Positions 26,563 to 35,320 of a DNA stretch of 64,000 nucleotides are shown here, in pieces. Source of the DNA: Burkholderia sp. PAMC 26561 (GTDB lineage Bacteria; Pseudomonadota; Gammaproteobacteria; Burkholderiales; Burkholderiaceae); contig NZ_CP014306.1 in NCBI RefSeq assembly GCF_001557535.2, positions 496,001 through 560,000 of the forward strand. Reading direction: 5' to 3'. Within the stretch, counting starts at the first letter, position 1, and each line of letters opens with the position of its first letter. The translations under genes and the position numbers were made by a program. Under the pieces are notes generated by a model. The model did no database searches. It had not been told where the DNA came from and saw nothing but the letters and a program-made list of their open reading frames with translations.

Positions 26563-28575
26563 ATGAACTCAAAATCAAGAAAGTTTTCGGTTAAAAGCAG
26601 AATCAAGGAGCGGGTTTTGAGCAAGATAGCATTGGGGCGGTTGGCGTTTGCGTTTTTAATCTGTATCTCGCTGTATTTGTGGACCTCAAATCAGATATGG
26701 TCGCAGAGCGTCGACCTTGCCCACCATTACGCGCTCATTACCCGATTATTCGACTCGGGAACCGTCGTTGTCCCGGATGCCAGTCTCGGGGAAATGACCT
26801 TTTATCCGCGTCTTTCACACCGCATCGCGGCATCGTTAGGGGCATTGTTCGGATCGCCGATCATGGGCATGCAGCTTGCCGCTGTAGGCTCCATGATCGC
26901 AGCATGGGTGGGCATGTGCACCATGCTCTCATCGTTTGGTGGTCAAGTCCGCATTCGCGCGTTACTTTTGTTCGCGGTACTGTTGATCGCGAACCGGCTC
27001 GTGTTAAAACTGGATATCTTCGGCAGCGAACTGGTCAACAACTACTTCTTTTCGCAGCTCTTTGCGCAAGCAGCAATGATTTGCGCGCTGGCAGTGGCCT
27101 TGTTGCTTGACCGGGCAAGAGTTCCGGTGTGGATTCGCTACGCCTTTCTGATCGTTGCCATCCTAGTAATCGAAAGTGCACATTTATTGCCCGCACTTGA
27201 GTTGCTCATTTGCATGGGTGTTCTTGTGCTATCCGATCTGATCGAGGTTTGGAGAGACAAGCGACCAGCGATTCGCAAAAGGTTTTATATTTACGCAGCC
27301 GTTTCCGGGATTGCCCTTGTCGGAACCGCGGTAGCAGTAGTCGTACATCCGACATTTAGTGCAATGCGGATGATCAGCGAGAACAACGGCGACTTGACGG
27401 TGCACCGGTTCAGCTCGCTCACGTCCCTGGTTATCTTGGCAGTCGTCGTGGTTATATCGTCGGTTTTATTGCTGCTTGGCTGGCAGGCGGCACCGACAGC
27501 GATTCGCCGCGACATCCTTCCACTCAAATACTTTGGCTCGTTTGGATTGAGCGCAAGCCTCTTGTTTATGCTTCAGTGCATTGCTCTGCACTTTGGTCAA
27601 GGATCGGAGTACGCCTGCAAGAAGTACGGGGTTGCGCTCGCCACCATACTTCTGATTCAAGTCGCTCTTCATCTCGTCGCGCGCTTCTCGTTATCGACTC
27701 AACCATTCAAATGGCTCGCCAATCGTCGGCTTGCTGCAGCGGAAATCGTGCTTCCTGGCGTAATAATCGCGCTGGCATTTTTTTCGCCAGTCCCTAGACA
27801 TCCCGAGCTGACGGTCGCAGAACTGCATAAGCTGGAGGTGCAGACTCGTGAGATCGCAGCACTCTCGGCAAAGCAAGTTTCGCCTCTGCCGACGATTGCA
27901 GTACATCTGCCGACGAATCGGCCCATGCTCGACTACATGTACACAATCGCAGTTTTCAAGGCGCCACGTAATCAAATGGTGATGCACATTCTGGCCAATA
28001 GGGGCCCCTCGGACTACAGTAATCTCTATGCAGTTGTAACCACGAAAGACGATGCAACTTACGACGACAAAGCATGCCGTCTGCCGTGGTCCACCGCGGA
28101 CCTTGTTGCCATCGACGCAGCTTGTCATCGCAAGACCGAACGCGCAGCTGCCTTTTGCCGAAGCGACTTCGACTTCACAAAGCCCGGCTCCGTAAGCCCT
28201 TTAATGTTGAGTGGCTTCAGCGCCATGGAGGAAAGCGGTACCTGGACGGAGGGTCGCGACGCTTCGTTCAAATGCGAGTTGCCGCCGTCGGACGCGTTTA
28301 AGCCGACCCGAGTTGAAGTTGTGACGAGCGCTTTCGTCTCAGGTAGTCGCCAACAACACATGACGGTATCTTCGAACGCTTCGACTACAACTCAGGCGGC
28401 CACGTTTAAGAGCGCAGGCGAGGTACAGACAATCACATTGCCCCTAACGCACAGCAACAGCGGCTGGCTATCGCTTAGATTTTCGCTGCCTGACGCCATC
28501 TCGCCCAAAGAGGTTGGTATGAGCACGGACGACCGTCCCCTTGGCCTGTCTGTCAAAGCCATACGCTTTCGTTGA
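26563..28575 (+). CDS. Large polytopic membrane protein, GT-C-like
   Basis: 670 aa with about ten to eleven transmembrane helices (first at about 26-42, last ending near 415) and a soluble C-terminal domain of about 250 residues. The first loop after helix 1 carries SVDLAHHYALI (D51, H54, H55), positioned like the acidic or histidine loop of GT-C enzymes that use lipid-linked sugars on the periplasmic side. The C-terminal part has a Cys pair region (ACRLPW...DAACH...AAFC) and a beta-rich end. I cannot match it to a named family; a periplasmic glycosyltransferase or a polymerase-like protein is the best guess. Codon usage is less GC-rich than in manC. It sits between the GT4 gene and the CDP-sugar genes. 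Confidence 0.6.
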   Translation: MNSKSRKFSVKSRIKERVLSKIALGRLAFAFLICISLYLWTSNQIWSQSVDLAHHYALITRLFDSGTVVVPDASLGEMTFYPRLSHRIAASLGALFGSPIMGMQLAAVGSMIAAWVGMCTMLSSFGGQVRIRALLLFAVLLIANRLVLKLDIFGSELVNNYFFSQLFAQAAMICALAVALLLDRARVPVWIRYAFLIVAILVIESAHLLPALELLICMGVLVLSDLIEVWRDKRPAIRKRFYIYAAVSGIALVGTAVAVVVHPTFSAMRMISENNGDLTVHRFSSLTSLVILAVVVVISSVLLLLGWQAAPTAIRRDILPLKYFGSFGLSASLLFMLQCIALHFGQGSEYACKKYGVALATILLIQVALHLVARFSLSTQPFKWLANRRLAAAEIVLPGVIIALAFFSPVPRHPELTVAELHKLEVQTREIAALSAKQVSPLPTIAVHLPTNRPMLDYMYTIAVFKAPRNQMVMHILANRGPSDYSNLYAVVTTKDDATYDDKACRLPWSTADLVAIDAACHRKTERAAAFCRSDFDFTKPGSVSPLMLSGFSAMEESGTWTEGRDASFKCELPPSDAFKPTRVEVVTSAFVSGSRQQHMTVSSNASTTTQAATFKSAGEVQTITLPLTHSNSGWLSLRFSLPDAISPKEVGMSTDDRPLGLSVKAIRFR

Positions 28576-28705
28576 ATATGAACGTGCAAATGAACACATC
28601 GACTGCCGTGCAGATACGGCACCACTCAGATACCCCCGGTTGTTCGAATACAATTGGGGATTGTAAGTGCCACGAGCCGGCACGATGCTTATCTAAAGGC
28701 ATTGT

Positions 28706-29800
28706 ATGAAAACAAGTTCCTTATTCGATTTCGAACAAACCCTGAAGGGAAAACGCATCCTGGTAACTGGTCATACCGGGTTCACCGGAAGCTGGGCTAG
28801 TCTGTGGCTCTCGCAAATCGGCGCCGAAGTTGCGGGATACTCGCTAGCGCCCGATCAGACTCCAGCGCTTTTTGACGAGATGGGTATCGGAGGTGCGATT
28901 GACTCGACCATCGCCGATATATGCGACTACGTCGCGCTTAAAGACCAGTTCGACCGCTTCAAGCCGGACGCCGTGCTACACCTCGCCGCGCAGCCCCTCG
29001 TGCGGCGCTCCTATCGTGAACCCGTGAGTACCTTCGCCGTGAATGCAATAGGCACGGCTCATGTGCTGGAGGCTGCACGCCTGACGCGGTCTGTCAGGGC
29101 GGCAGTTTGCATTACGACAGACAAGGTGTACAAGAACAACGAGTGGGCATGGCCGTACCGCGAGAATGATCCGCTCGGGGGCAAGGATCCATACAGCGCT
29201 TCGAAAGCGGCAGCGGAAATGATCATTGATAGTTATCGCTCTTCGTTCGGCAAGACCGACGGTACCGGCGTTGCCATCGCGACGGCTCGGGGCGGCAACA
29301 TCATAGGCGGCGGTGACTGGTCGGAAGACCGGCTGGTCCCCGACTTCGTACGCGCTGTCGTTGAGAGAAAGCAAATGACCTTGCGTTATCCAGATGCAAC
29401 CCGCCCATGGCAACACGTTCTCGCGCTTGTGCAAGGCTACTTGATGCTCATAGCAGGCCTGCTGAACGAGCCTGCGAAATACGCACGCGCCTGGAATCTC
29501 GGCCCGCAGGATCCACGAAATGTCAGCGTACGTGAAGTGCTGGACGACCTGTCGGCGAATTGGCAGCGCCCTGACCTCGACTACATGGAAGCACCGCTTC
29601 CGGAAGCCGGTGCACTCGCACTCGACAGCTCCCTCGCCCGCAATCACCTCGGCTGGACGCCACCGTGGGACACGCGTCGTGTCGTTTCGGAAACCGCCAA
29701 ATGGTATCGCGACTACTACGCAGATCCGACCGGGGCGAAGAACATCTCGCTGAAGCAGCTTCAAACCTGGCGTGCGGATCTCGCCGCCACAGGTAACTAA
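28706..29800 (+). CDS. rfbG: CDP-glucose 4,6-dehydratase
   Basis: 364-aa SDR enzyme that converts CDP-glucose to CDP-4-keto-6-deoxyglucose. The N-terminal motif is TGHTGFTGSW (about 20-29), diagnostic of this family, followed by SLWLSQIGAEVAGYSL. The active site has CITTDKVYKN and the YSASK (YxxxK) motif near 159. The length is normal. The ATG at 28706 follows AAAGG at good spacing. The enzyme acts directly after RfbF (31746-32549), and its product is probably used by the reductase encoded next, two bases downstream. Also called ddhB. Confidence 0.93.
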   Translation: MKTSSLFDFEQTLKGKRILVTGHTGFTGSWASLWLSQIGAEVAGYSLAPDQTPALFDEMGIGGAIDSTIADICDYVALKDQFDRFKPDAVLHLAAQPLVRRSYREPVSTFAVNAIGTAHVLEAARLTRSVRAAVCITTDKVYKNNEWAWPYRENDPLGGKDPYSASKAAAEMIIDSYRSSFGKTDGTGVAIATARGGNIIGGGDWSEDRLVPDFVRAVVERKQMTLRYPDATRPWQHVLALVQGYLMLIAGLLNEPAKYARAWNLGPQDPRNVSVREVLDDLSANWQRPDLDYMEAPLPEAGALALDSSLARNHLGWTPPWDTRRVVSETAKWYRDYYADPTGAKNISLKQLQTWRADLAATGN

Positions 29801-29801
29801 C

Positions 29802-30734
29802 GTGCTGTCGAACGTCCTCCTGACTGGCGCATCCGGATTCATTGGCACACGTCTGGCACGCTCGCTCGTTGCTGCGAATGTGCGTGTGACTTGCGTTGGG
29901 CGCTCGCCGTGTCTGGTTTCGGGCGTCGAAAATCGTCTAGTCGAGACGCTGGTAGTCGAGAAGATCGAGGCTGCGCTTGCAGGCTCCAGTTTCGACGGCG
30001 TCATCCATCTTGCAGCTGCGGGTGTGACCCCCGCAGATCGGGACTCTTCCGCAATCTTCCGCGTGAATGCGTTTCTTGCACCGCAGATGGTATCGCTTGC
30101 CGCAAAAGTTGGCGCGAGCGCGATTGTGCTTGCGGGAAGCAGCGCGGAATATCGCTTGCCTCGACGTCCAGAGGTGCTCGACGAGGACGATCCGCTGGAA
30201 ACCAGCAAGTTGTACGGCGCGTCAAAGGCAGCGGGTGGCATTCTCGCGCTGGCCAACGGAGCAGCAGCAAATATTCCAGTTGGCGTGATGCGGCTTTTCA
30301 ATGTCTACGGTCCGGGTGAGGCACCTCACCGGCTATTGCCATCCCTAGTGCGGGATTTAAGCGGCGGACGTGAAGTCAAGCTTTCGCCTGGAACGCAAGT
30401 CAGGGATTTTGTTTACGTCGAAGATGTCTGCGTTGGTCTGACTGCCGCGCTGAATGCCTTGGCAGAAGGAAAGATGGCGACAGGCGCATACAACGTTGCC
30501 ACTGGCGTCGGCCGTTCGGTGAGCGATTTTGCGCGAGCAGTCGCCCACGCCATGAAGGTCGATCCGGCATTGCTACAATTCGGGGCGCTGCCTTTTCGTC
30601 CGGATGACCTGCCTTATGTCGTCGGATCGCCGTCACGACTACGCAATGCATGCGGCTGGCATACGTACACGACGCTTGCTGCCGGAGTCAGCAAGGCGCT
30701 GGCAGAACTGTCGCGCCTGAAATCACGAGACTAA
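29802..30734 (+). CDS. NAD-dependent epimerase/dehydratase, probable CDP-4-keto-6-deoxyhexose reductase
   Basis: 310-aa extended SDR. GASGFIGTRLA gives the NAD(P) motif (about 8-18); SSAEY (about 115-120) and YGASK near 139 form the Ser-Tyr-Lys active site. The start is a GTG at 29802, one base after the rfbG stop, with AGGTAACTAAC upstream. Tight linkage to rfbG suggests reduction or epimerisation of CDP-4-keto-6-deoxyglucose, like CDP-abequose/paratose synthases. No ddhC (3-dehydratase) is visible, so the product should be a 6-deoxyhexose rather than a 3,6-dideoxyhexose. A role as GDP-4-keto-6-deoxymannose reductase, for the distant gmd, is an alternative. Confidence 0.78.
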   Translation: MLSNVLLTGASGFIGTRLARSLVAANVRVTCVGRSPCLVSGVENRLVETLVVEKIEAALAGSSFDGVIHLAAAGVTPADRDSSAIFRVNAFLAPQMVSLAAKVGASAIVLAGSSAEYRLPRRPEVLDEDDPLETSKLYGASKAAGGILALANGAAANIPVGVMRLFNVYGPGEAPHRLLPSLVRDLSGGREVKLSPGTQVRDFVYVEDVCVGLTAALNALAEGKMATGAYNVATGVGRSVSDFARAVAHAMKVDPALLQFGALPFRPDDLPYVVGSPSRLRNACGWHTYTTLAAGVSKALAELSRLKSRD

Positions 30735-30752
30735 CGATAGATCGACGAGTTC

Positions 30753-31730
30753 ATGCACATTGACACGACCATAGGGCGTCGCCCACTCATTTCAATAGCC
30801 ATCCCCGTCCTGAACGAGGCCGACAATCTGGATGCGCTGTATGCCCGTCTCGATAGTCTCTCGAAGACGATGGCGGGAAAATGCGACTTCGAATTTGTTT
30901 TCTCGGACAACCATTCGGATGACCGGACCTGGGACATGTTGTGCAACCTCGCCAAGTCTGATCCACGCGTGCGCGCAATACGCTTCTCGAAGAACGTAGG
31001 CTTCCAACGCTCCATCCTTGCTAACTATATGCACACACGTGGCGATGCGGTGCTACAGATCGACGCCGACTTGCAGGATCCCCCGGAATTGCTCGAGCAA
31101 TTTTTCGACCTTTGGCTGCAGGGCAATCACGTTGTCTACGGCGTACGAGCCAAGCGTCCTGAAGGTCTGTTTATCAACTCGTTTCGTAAGTTTGGTTACT
31201 GGGTAATCGACAAGATCAGCGAGCACCCAATTCCCCGCGACGCGGGGGATTTCCGGCTCGTCGATCGCAAGGTCATCGACTCCGTCCAAAAGTTCCGATC
31301 GACCAGTCCGTATTTGCGCGGTTTGATCGCCGGACTCGGTTTCAAGCAGATCGGCGTGCCGTACGAACGAGCTGCGCGTGTTGCGGGATCCAGCAAATTC
31401 GGGTTGGCACAACTCGTTCGCCTTGGCATGACAGGCGTGTTCAATCACTCCGTAGTACCGCTTCGCGTGGCGACGTACTCCGGCCTATTCTTGCTTGCGT
31501 TAAGCGTGCTCGGCGCGCTTTACTACATTGGATTGCGGTTGTTTCAGCCCGGGCTCCCGCGCGGCTTGGCAAGCATTCATATTCTTGTTCTCTTCGGGAT
31601 CGGCTTCCAGTCGCTCTTGTTAGGAATCTTGGGCGAATACCTGCAGCGCATCTACATACTCTTGCGCGCAGAACCCACTGCTATCGTGGAACAGGCGCTG
31701 AACATTCCCGCGAACGAACTCAAACTCTGA
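30753..31730 (+). CDS. GT2 polyprenyl-phosphate glycosyltransferase (GtrB/DPM1-like)
   Basis: 325-aa protein with an N-terminal GT-A domain (PLISIAIPVLNEADNL near residue 9; DADLQDPPELL near 107, the DxD and DPP region) and two C-terminal transmembrane helices (about 235-260 and 270-295). This architecture is that of GtrB, ArnC and dolichol-phosphate-mannose synthase-type enzymes, which transfer a sugar from a nucleotide donor to undecaprenyl phosphate on the cytoplasmic face. It lies within the CDP-sugar block, 18 bp after the reductase and 15 bp before rfbF, so a CDP-6-deoxyhexose is an attractive donor, although unproven. Confidence 0.88.
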   Translation: MHIDTTIGRRPLISIAIPVLNEADNLDALYARLDSLSKTMAGKCDFEFVFSDNHSDDRTWDMLCNLAKSDPRVRAIRFSKNVGFQRSILANYMHTRGDAVLQIDADLQDPPELLEQFFDLWLQGNHVVYGVRAKRPEGLFINSFRKFGYWVIDKISEHPIPRDAGDFRLVDRKVIDSVQKFRSTSPYLRGLIAGLGFKQIGVPYERAARVAGSSKFGLAQLVRLGMTGVFNHSVVPLRVATYSGLFLLALSVLGALYYIGLRLFQPGLPRGLASIHILVLFGIGFQSLLLGILGEYLQRIYILLRAEPTAIVEQALNIPANELKL

Positions 31731-31745
31731 ACATAAGGTGCGCAT

Positions 31746-32549
31746 ATGAAAGCGGTAATTTTGGCTGGTGGACTGGGGACCCGGATCGCCGAAGAGTCCG
31801 ACAGCAAGCCCAAGCCCATGGTGGAAATTGGCGGCCGCCCGTTGCTGTGGCACATCATGAAAACCTACAGCCACTACGGCATCAACGACTTCGTGATTTG
31901 CCTAGGCTACAAGGGCTACGTCATCAAGGAATTCTTCTTTAACTATTACCGCCATACGGCGGACCTTGAGATCAATCTGGCGACCGGTGCTCACAGGGTT
32001 CTAAACTCCCAGTCGGAGCCTTGGAACGTGACATTGATTGATACCGGTCCTGAGACAATGACTGGTGGCCGGCTTAAGCGTATAGCACCGTACCTCGGCA
32101 GTGAGACATTTTGTCTGACTTATGGCGACGGTTTGTCAAACATTGACGTTCGAGCAGAAATCGAGTTCCACCGCCAGAACGGCAAACTTGCAACTGTCGC
32201 GGCTACCCAGCCGCCGGGGCGCTTCGGCGTGCTCAACATTGCGGCGAACGCTGAAGTGACGAGTTTTGAAGAAAAACCCACAGACGAAATCGGCTGGATC
32301 AATGGTGGATTTTTCGTCCTCGAGCCAAAGGCAATCGATTACATCGAAGACGATACGACATCTTGGGAACTCGCGCCCCTTCGCGATTTGGCGCGTGACG
32401 GTCAGCTCGCTGCATATCAGCACCATGGCTTCTGGCAACCCTGCGACACACTGCGAGACAAACGGCAACTCGAAGCTTTGTGGGAAAGTGGAGCTGCACC
32501 TTGGGCGGTCTGGAACACCACTCCCGGCGCGACGGGAACTAACTCGTAA
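31746..32549 (+). CDS. rfbF: Glucose-1-phosphate cytidylyltransferase
   Basis: 267-aa nucleotidyltransferase making CDP-glucose from CTP and Glc-1-P. The signature LAGGLGTRIAEESDSKPKPM begins at residue 7; GGRPLLWHIMKTYSHYGIND and GYKGYVIKEFFFNYY are characteristic of RfbF/DdhA rather than RmlA. Normal length. The ATG at 31746 follows AAGGTGCGCAT. The stop overlaps the ATG of the next gene by one base (TAATG). It supplies RfbG encoded 2 kb upstream, so the CDP-sugar pathway is split around the SDR and GT2 genes within one operon. Confidence 0.94.
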   Translation: MKAVILAGGLGTRIAEESDSKPKPMVEIGGRPLLWHIMKTYSHYGINDFVICLGYKGYVIKEFFFNYYRHTADLEINLATGAHRVLNSQSEPWNVTLIDTGPETMTGGRLKRIAPYLGSETFCLTYGDGLSNIDVRAEIEFHRQNGKLATVAATQPPGRFGVLNIAANAEVTSFEEKPTDEIGWINGGFFVLEPKAIDYIEDDTTSWELAPLRDLARDGQLAAYQHHGFWQPCDTLRDKRQLEALWESGAAPWAVWNTTPGATGTNS

Positions 32550-33580
32550 TGAATGATCAACTGACTGAAACCCGTCCGAAAAGAAAACTGCCCGTTCGTC
32601 AGATCCTCGGAGTCGGTATTTCTGTCGTATGCCTGGTGCTGGTTTTTCGCAAGGTCGATTTCGAGCAGCTAAAACTGGCGCTTGAAAACTTTAAATGGCA
32701 TTTTGTTGCACTCGGCCTTGCGTCGCTTGCTATCGACTACGCCATGCGGATTCAACGCTGGGCCGTCATGTTGCGCGCTGGCGGGGCAACCGTGTCTGGT
32801 TGGGATTGCGCAGCGCCATTTCTCGGTTCGATCACGCTAAACAACGTGCTGCCTTTTCGGGCCGGCGATCTGGTTCGGGCGCTGGTTTTCCCATCCGCGA
32901 TCGGCGTACGCCGCGTCACGGCTACCGCCAGCCTTCTCCTGGAACGACTGGTCGACATGCTGACGTTGTTGCTGAGCCTTGGCATCGGTCTGTCTTTGAG
33001 TCCCGTTGCAAAGATGCCGGAATGGCTCGGCCGCTCGGTAACCGCGCTGGCCGTGGTGGGCGTGATTGCGCTAGTGCTGATCGTCACGTTGCATCGGCCG
33101 ATCGTGCGACTGCTCGTCTATATCGAAAACGGTTTGCTACAACGTAACGTCGCGAAGCTCGCGAACGTGTTTGCTGTGATCGCTCAACTGACGCGGGACA
33201 TTGGTGAAATGTCGCGGCCGCGCACGCTGCTGACACTCGTATTGCTGTCGATGGTCATATGGATCGGCGAGACCGGCCTGTTCTGGGCCGTGCTGCAAGG
33301 CCTCAACATTGATTCTGGCTTCCCGGCCGCCCTAACTATCATGGCGGTGGCGACTCTGTCCACGCTCGTGCCTTCGTCTCCCGGCTATGTAGGACCGTTC
33401 CACCTCGCGGCATATTCCGCTGCGGTCATGCTGGGCGGAACTGCGGCCCAGGCGGCCAGCTTTGCGGTGCTGGCGCATCTGGGGCTATGGCTTCCAACTA
33501 CGCTGGCTGGAGGAATTGCGATCCTCGCCAAACCCGCCCTCTTCAAGGGCCGTGCTAGCGCCCTTCCCGACGCTAAATAA
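32549..33580 (+). CDS. Flippase-like LPG-synthase-TM family membrane protein
   Basis: 343-aa polytopic protein of the lysylphosphatidylglycerol-synthase transmembrane family (UPF0104/AglD-like), about eight helices. Family features seen: WHFVALGLASLAIDYAMRIQ, the FLGSITLNNVLPFRAGDLVR segment, and the C-terminal TLVPSSPGYVGPFHLAA. The catalytic LPG-synthase domain is absent. Such stand-alone proteins occur beside lipid-linked sugar synthesis genes and are suspected of moving or using polyprenyl-sugar lipids. Here it overlaps rfbF by one base and precedes an FAD oxidoreductase, so it probably serves the GT2/GT-C module. Confidence 0.85.
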   Translation: MNDQLTETRPKRKLPVRQILGVGISVVCLVLVFRKVDFEQLKLALENFKWHFVALGLASLAIDYAMRIQRWAVMLRAGGATVSGWDCAAPFLGSITLNNVLPFRAGDLVRALVFPSAIGVRRVTATASLLLERLVDMLTLLLSLGIGLSLSPVAKMPEWLGRSVTALAVVGVIALVLIVTLHRPIVRLLVYIENGLLQRNVAKLANVFAVIAQLTRDIGEMSRPRTLLTLVLLSMVIWIGETGLFWAVLQGLNIDSGFPAALTIMAVATLSTLVPSSPGYVGPFHLAAYSAAVMLGGTAAQAASFAVLAHLGLWLPTTLAGGIAILAKPALFKGRASALPDAK

Positions 33581-33601
33581 ATTTTCTGGATTAAAGTGCA
33601 A

Positions 33602-34918
33602 ATGAGCAATCAACACGATGTGGTCATCGTCGGCGCGGGCTTTACCGGTTTGACAGCGGGACTGGAACTGGCTCGTGCCGGACGCAAGGTTTTAATTATC
33701 GAAAAGGACGATGCGCCCGGCGGCCTCGCCGGTACGTTCGAATTCAAAAGCGGCGTTACGATCGAAAAGTTCTACCACCATTGGTTCAACAATGACGTGT
33801 ACGTACCACAACTCGCGCGGGAGTTAGGTCTGGAAGATCAGATTGTCACGCTGCCATCACGCACGGGTATGTATTTCAACGGCAAGTTGTGGCGGCTGTC
33901 CACGCCGTTCGACTTGCTGAAGTTCTCACCGCTATCCCTTCTCGACCGTATTCGTCTAGGCCTGCTTGTATTCAAGGTGCGTCAGATCAAGGACTGGAAA
34001 ACCATTGAACACCTTTCGATCCGCGAGTGGCTGGAACCATTATGCGGCAAGAACGTTTTCCGAATTGTGTGGGAACCGCTCATCGAATCCAAGTTTTCCA
34101 TCTTTGCTGACGCCGTCAACGCCGTGTGGTTCTGGAAGAAGCTCGTGCTTCGGGGTAGCACCCGCGATAAGCAAGGTGGTGAGCAACTGGCATATTTTAA
34201 AGGTGGTTTTGGACGGCTCGCGCAAGGCATCGCCGATGAAATCGTCAAGCTTGGTGGAGAGATTCGCTATGGTGTCGAAGTGACCAGCGTGCAGAGTGAA
34301 GGGGGTCGAGTGGTTGCGCTGAATACAAGCGATGGTTCGCTCGCCGCTCGTGAATTCTTGCTGACGCCATCGTTCGCTATCATAGCGAAAATGTTTGATG
34401 GTGCCGCAGACGAGAAGTGGTTGACGGCTCTGCGCCGCGTGAATTATCTCGGCAACATGTGCCTCGTGCTGCAGATGGACCGCAGTCTCTCGGACACATA
34501 CTGGCTGAATGTGAATGACCCAGGTTTCCCGTTTGTTGGCGTGATCGAGCACACAAATTTCGATCCGCCCGAGAATTACGACGGAAAGCATATCGTGTTC
34601 ATTTCGCGCTATCTGGCGACACAGGACCCCGTCTGGTCATTTGGCGATAAGGAATATCTCGACTTCGCCATCGAGCACTTGCAGCGCATGTTCCCGGAGT
34701 TCAATGAGACTTGGGTGAAGGAGTTCAGGGTGTGGCGTGCGGAATATGCGCAACCAGTGACTGAGCGCGACTACTCGAAATATGTTCCGAAGCGCGAGAC
34801 GCCGTTCGCGAACGCGACCATTGCAACAATGGCGCAAATCTATCCGGAAGATCGCGGGACCAATTACGCAATTCGCGAAGGAAAGGACGTGGCGATCGAG
34901 ATTAACGCGCGCCTTTAA
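33602..34918 (+). CDS. NAD(P)/FAD-dependent oxidoreductase, HemY/amine-oxidase type
   Basis: 438-aa flavoprotein. The dinucleotide-binding motif is VVIVGAGFTGLTAGLELA (about 7-24), followed by the second signature DAPGGLAGTF. The middle contains YHHWFNNDVYVPQLARELGL and a GGFGRLAQGIADEI segment, as in protoporphyrinogen-oxidase/phytoene-desaturase-like proteins of sugar and lipid loci. The C-terminus ends with an AIREGKDVAIEI FAD-contact strand. The substrate is unknown. Its position after the flippase-like gene suggests it modifies a polyprenyl-linked or nucleotide sugar (UDP-galactopyranose mutase is a distant relative). The ATG at 33602 is preferred over a GTG six bases upstream. Last gene of the plus-strand block. 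Confidence 0.82.
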   Translation: MSNQHDVVIVGAGFTGLTAGLELARAGRKVLIIEKDDAPGGLAGTFEFKSGVTIEKFYHHWFNNDVYVPQLARELGLEDQIVTLPSRTGMYFNGKLWRLSTPFDLLKFSPLSLLDRIRLGLLVFKVRQIKDWKTIEHLSIREWLEPLCGKNVFRIVWEPLIESKFSIFADAVNAVWFWKKLVLRGSTRDKQGGEQLAYFKGGFGRLAQGIADEIVKLGGEIRYGVEVTSVQSEGGRVVALNTSDGSLAAREFLLTPSFAIIAKMFDGAADEKWLTALRRVNYLGNMCLVLQMDRSLSDTYWLNVNDPGFPFVGVIEHTNFDPPENYDGKHIVFISRYLATQDPVWSFGDKEYLDFAIEHLQRMFPEFNETWVKEFRVWRAEYAQPVTERDYSKYVPKRETPFANATIATMAQIYPEDRGTNYAIREGKDVAIEINARL

Positions 34919-35320
34919 TGGCAACGCGCTGCCCTGCGGGTTGCATCAAGCTAGTGAAAATAATTTGAAGCGCGCTCGCCGGGAATTTACATTTATTCCT
35001 ACTCGAGCGCATAAAAGACCGAAGGCGAAAAAACACAGTACCTTACCAAACATATCGAAGGTCAATGCTAGTAGCACTTGACCTATACGACAATCAAAAA
35101 TACAGGCCAAAGGTTAATTAGATAGTCGAGTCACCTATGGCCTGGATTAAGCTGCCGGGCCACGGGCTAGTAGTACGTTTTTCAAAAGTAAATTAACGAC
35201 ACACCTTAGACATTTTGTTACCAAGTGGCCGTTGCATTTCGAACTTTTGCAATGCCTACTATTCACTCGAACTCCTACGCAATTGAATGCCAAATCAAAA
35301 AAATGTTCTCGCCTCCAGCC
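34919..35320. other. Convergent spacer between two polysaccharide blocks
   Basis: About 400 bp, AT-rich, between the plus-strand FAD oxidoreductase and the minus-strand methyltransferase. No clear terminator hairpin with T-tract and no supported gene was found. Confidence 0.5.

Noticed and set aside
28976..30301. 441-codon open frame opposite rfbG and the SDR gene
   Set aside because: It spans two convincing genes and their junction on the other strand and has no known domain.
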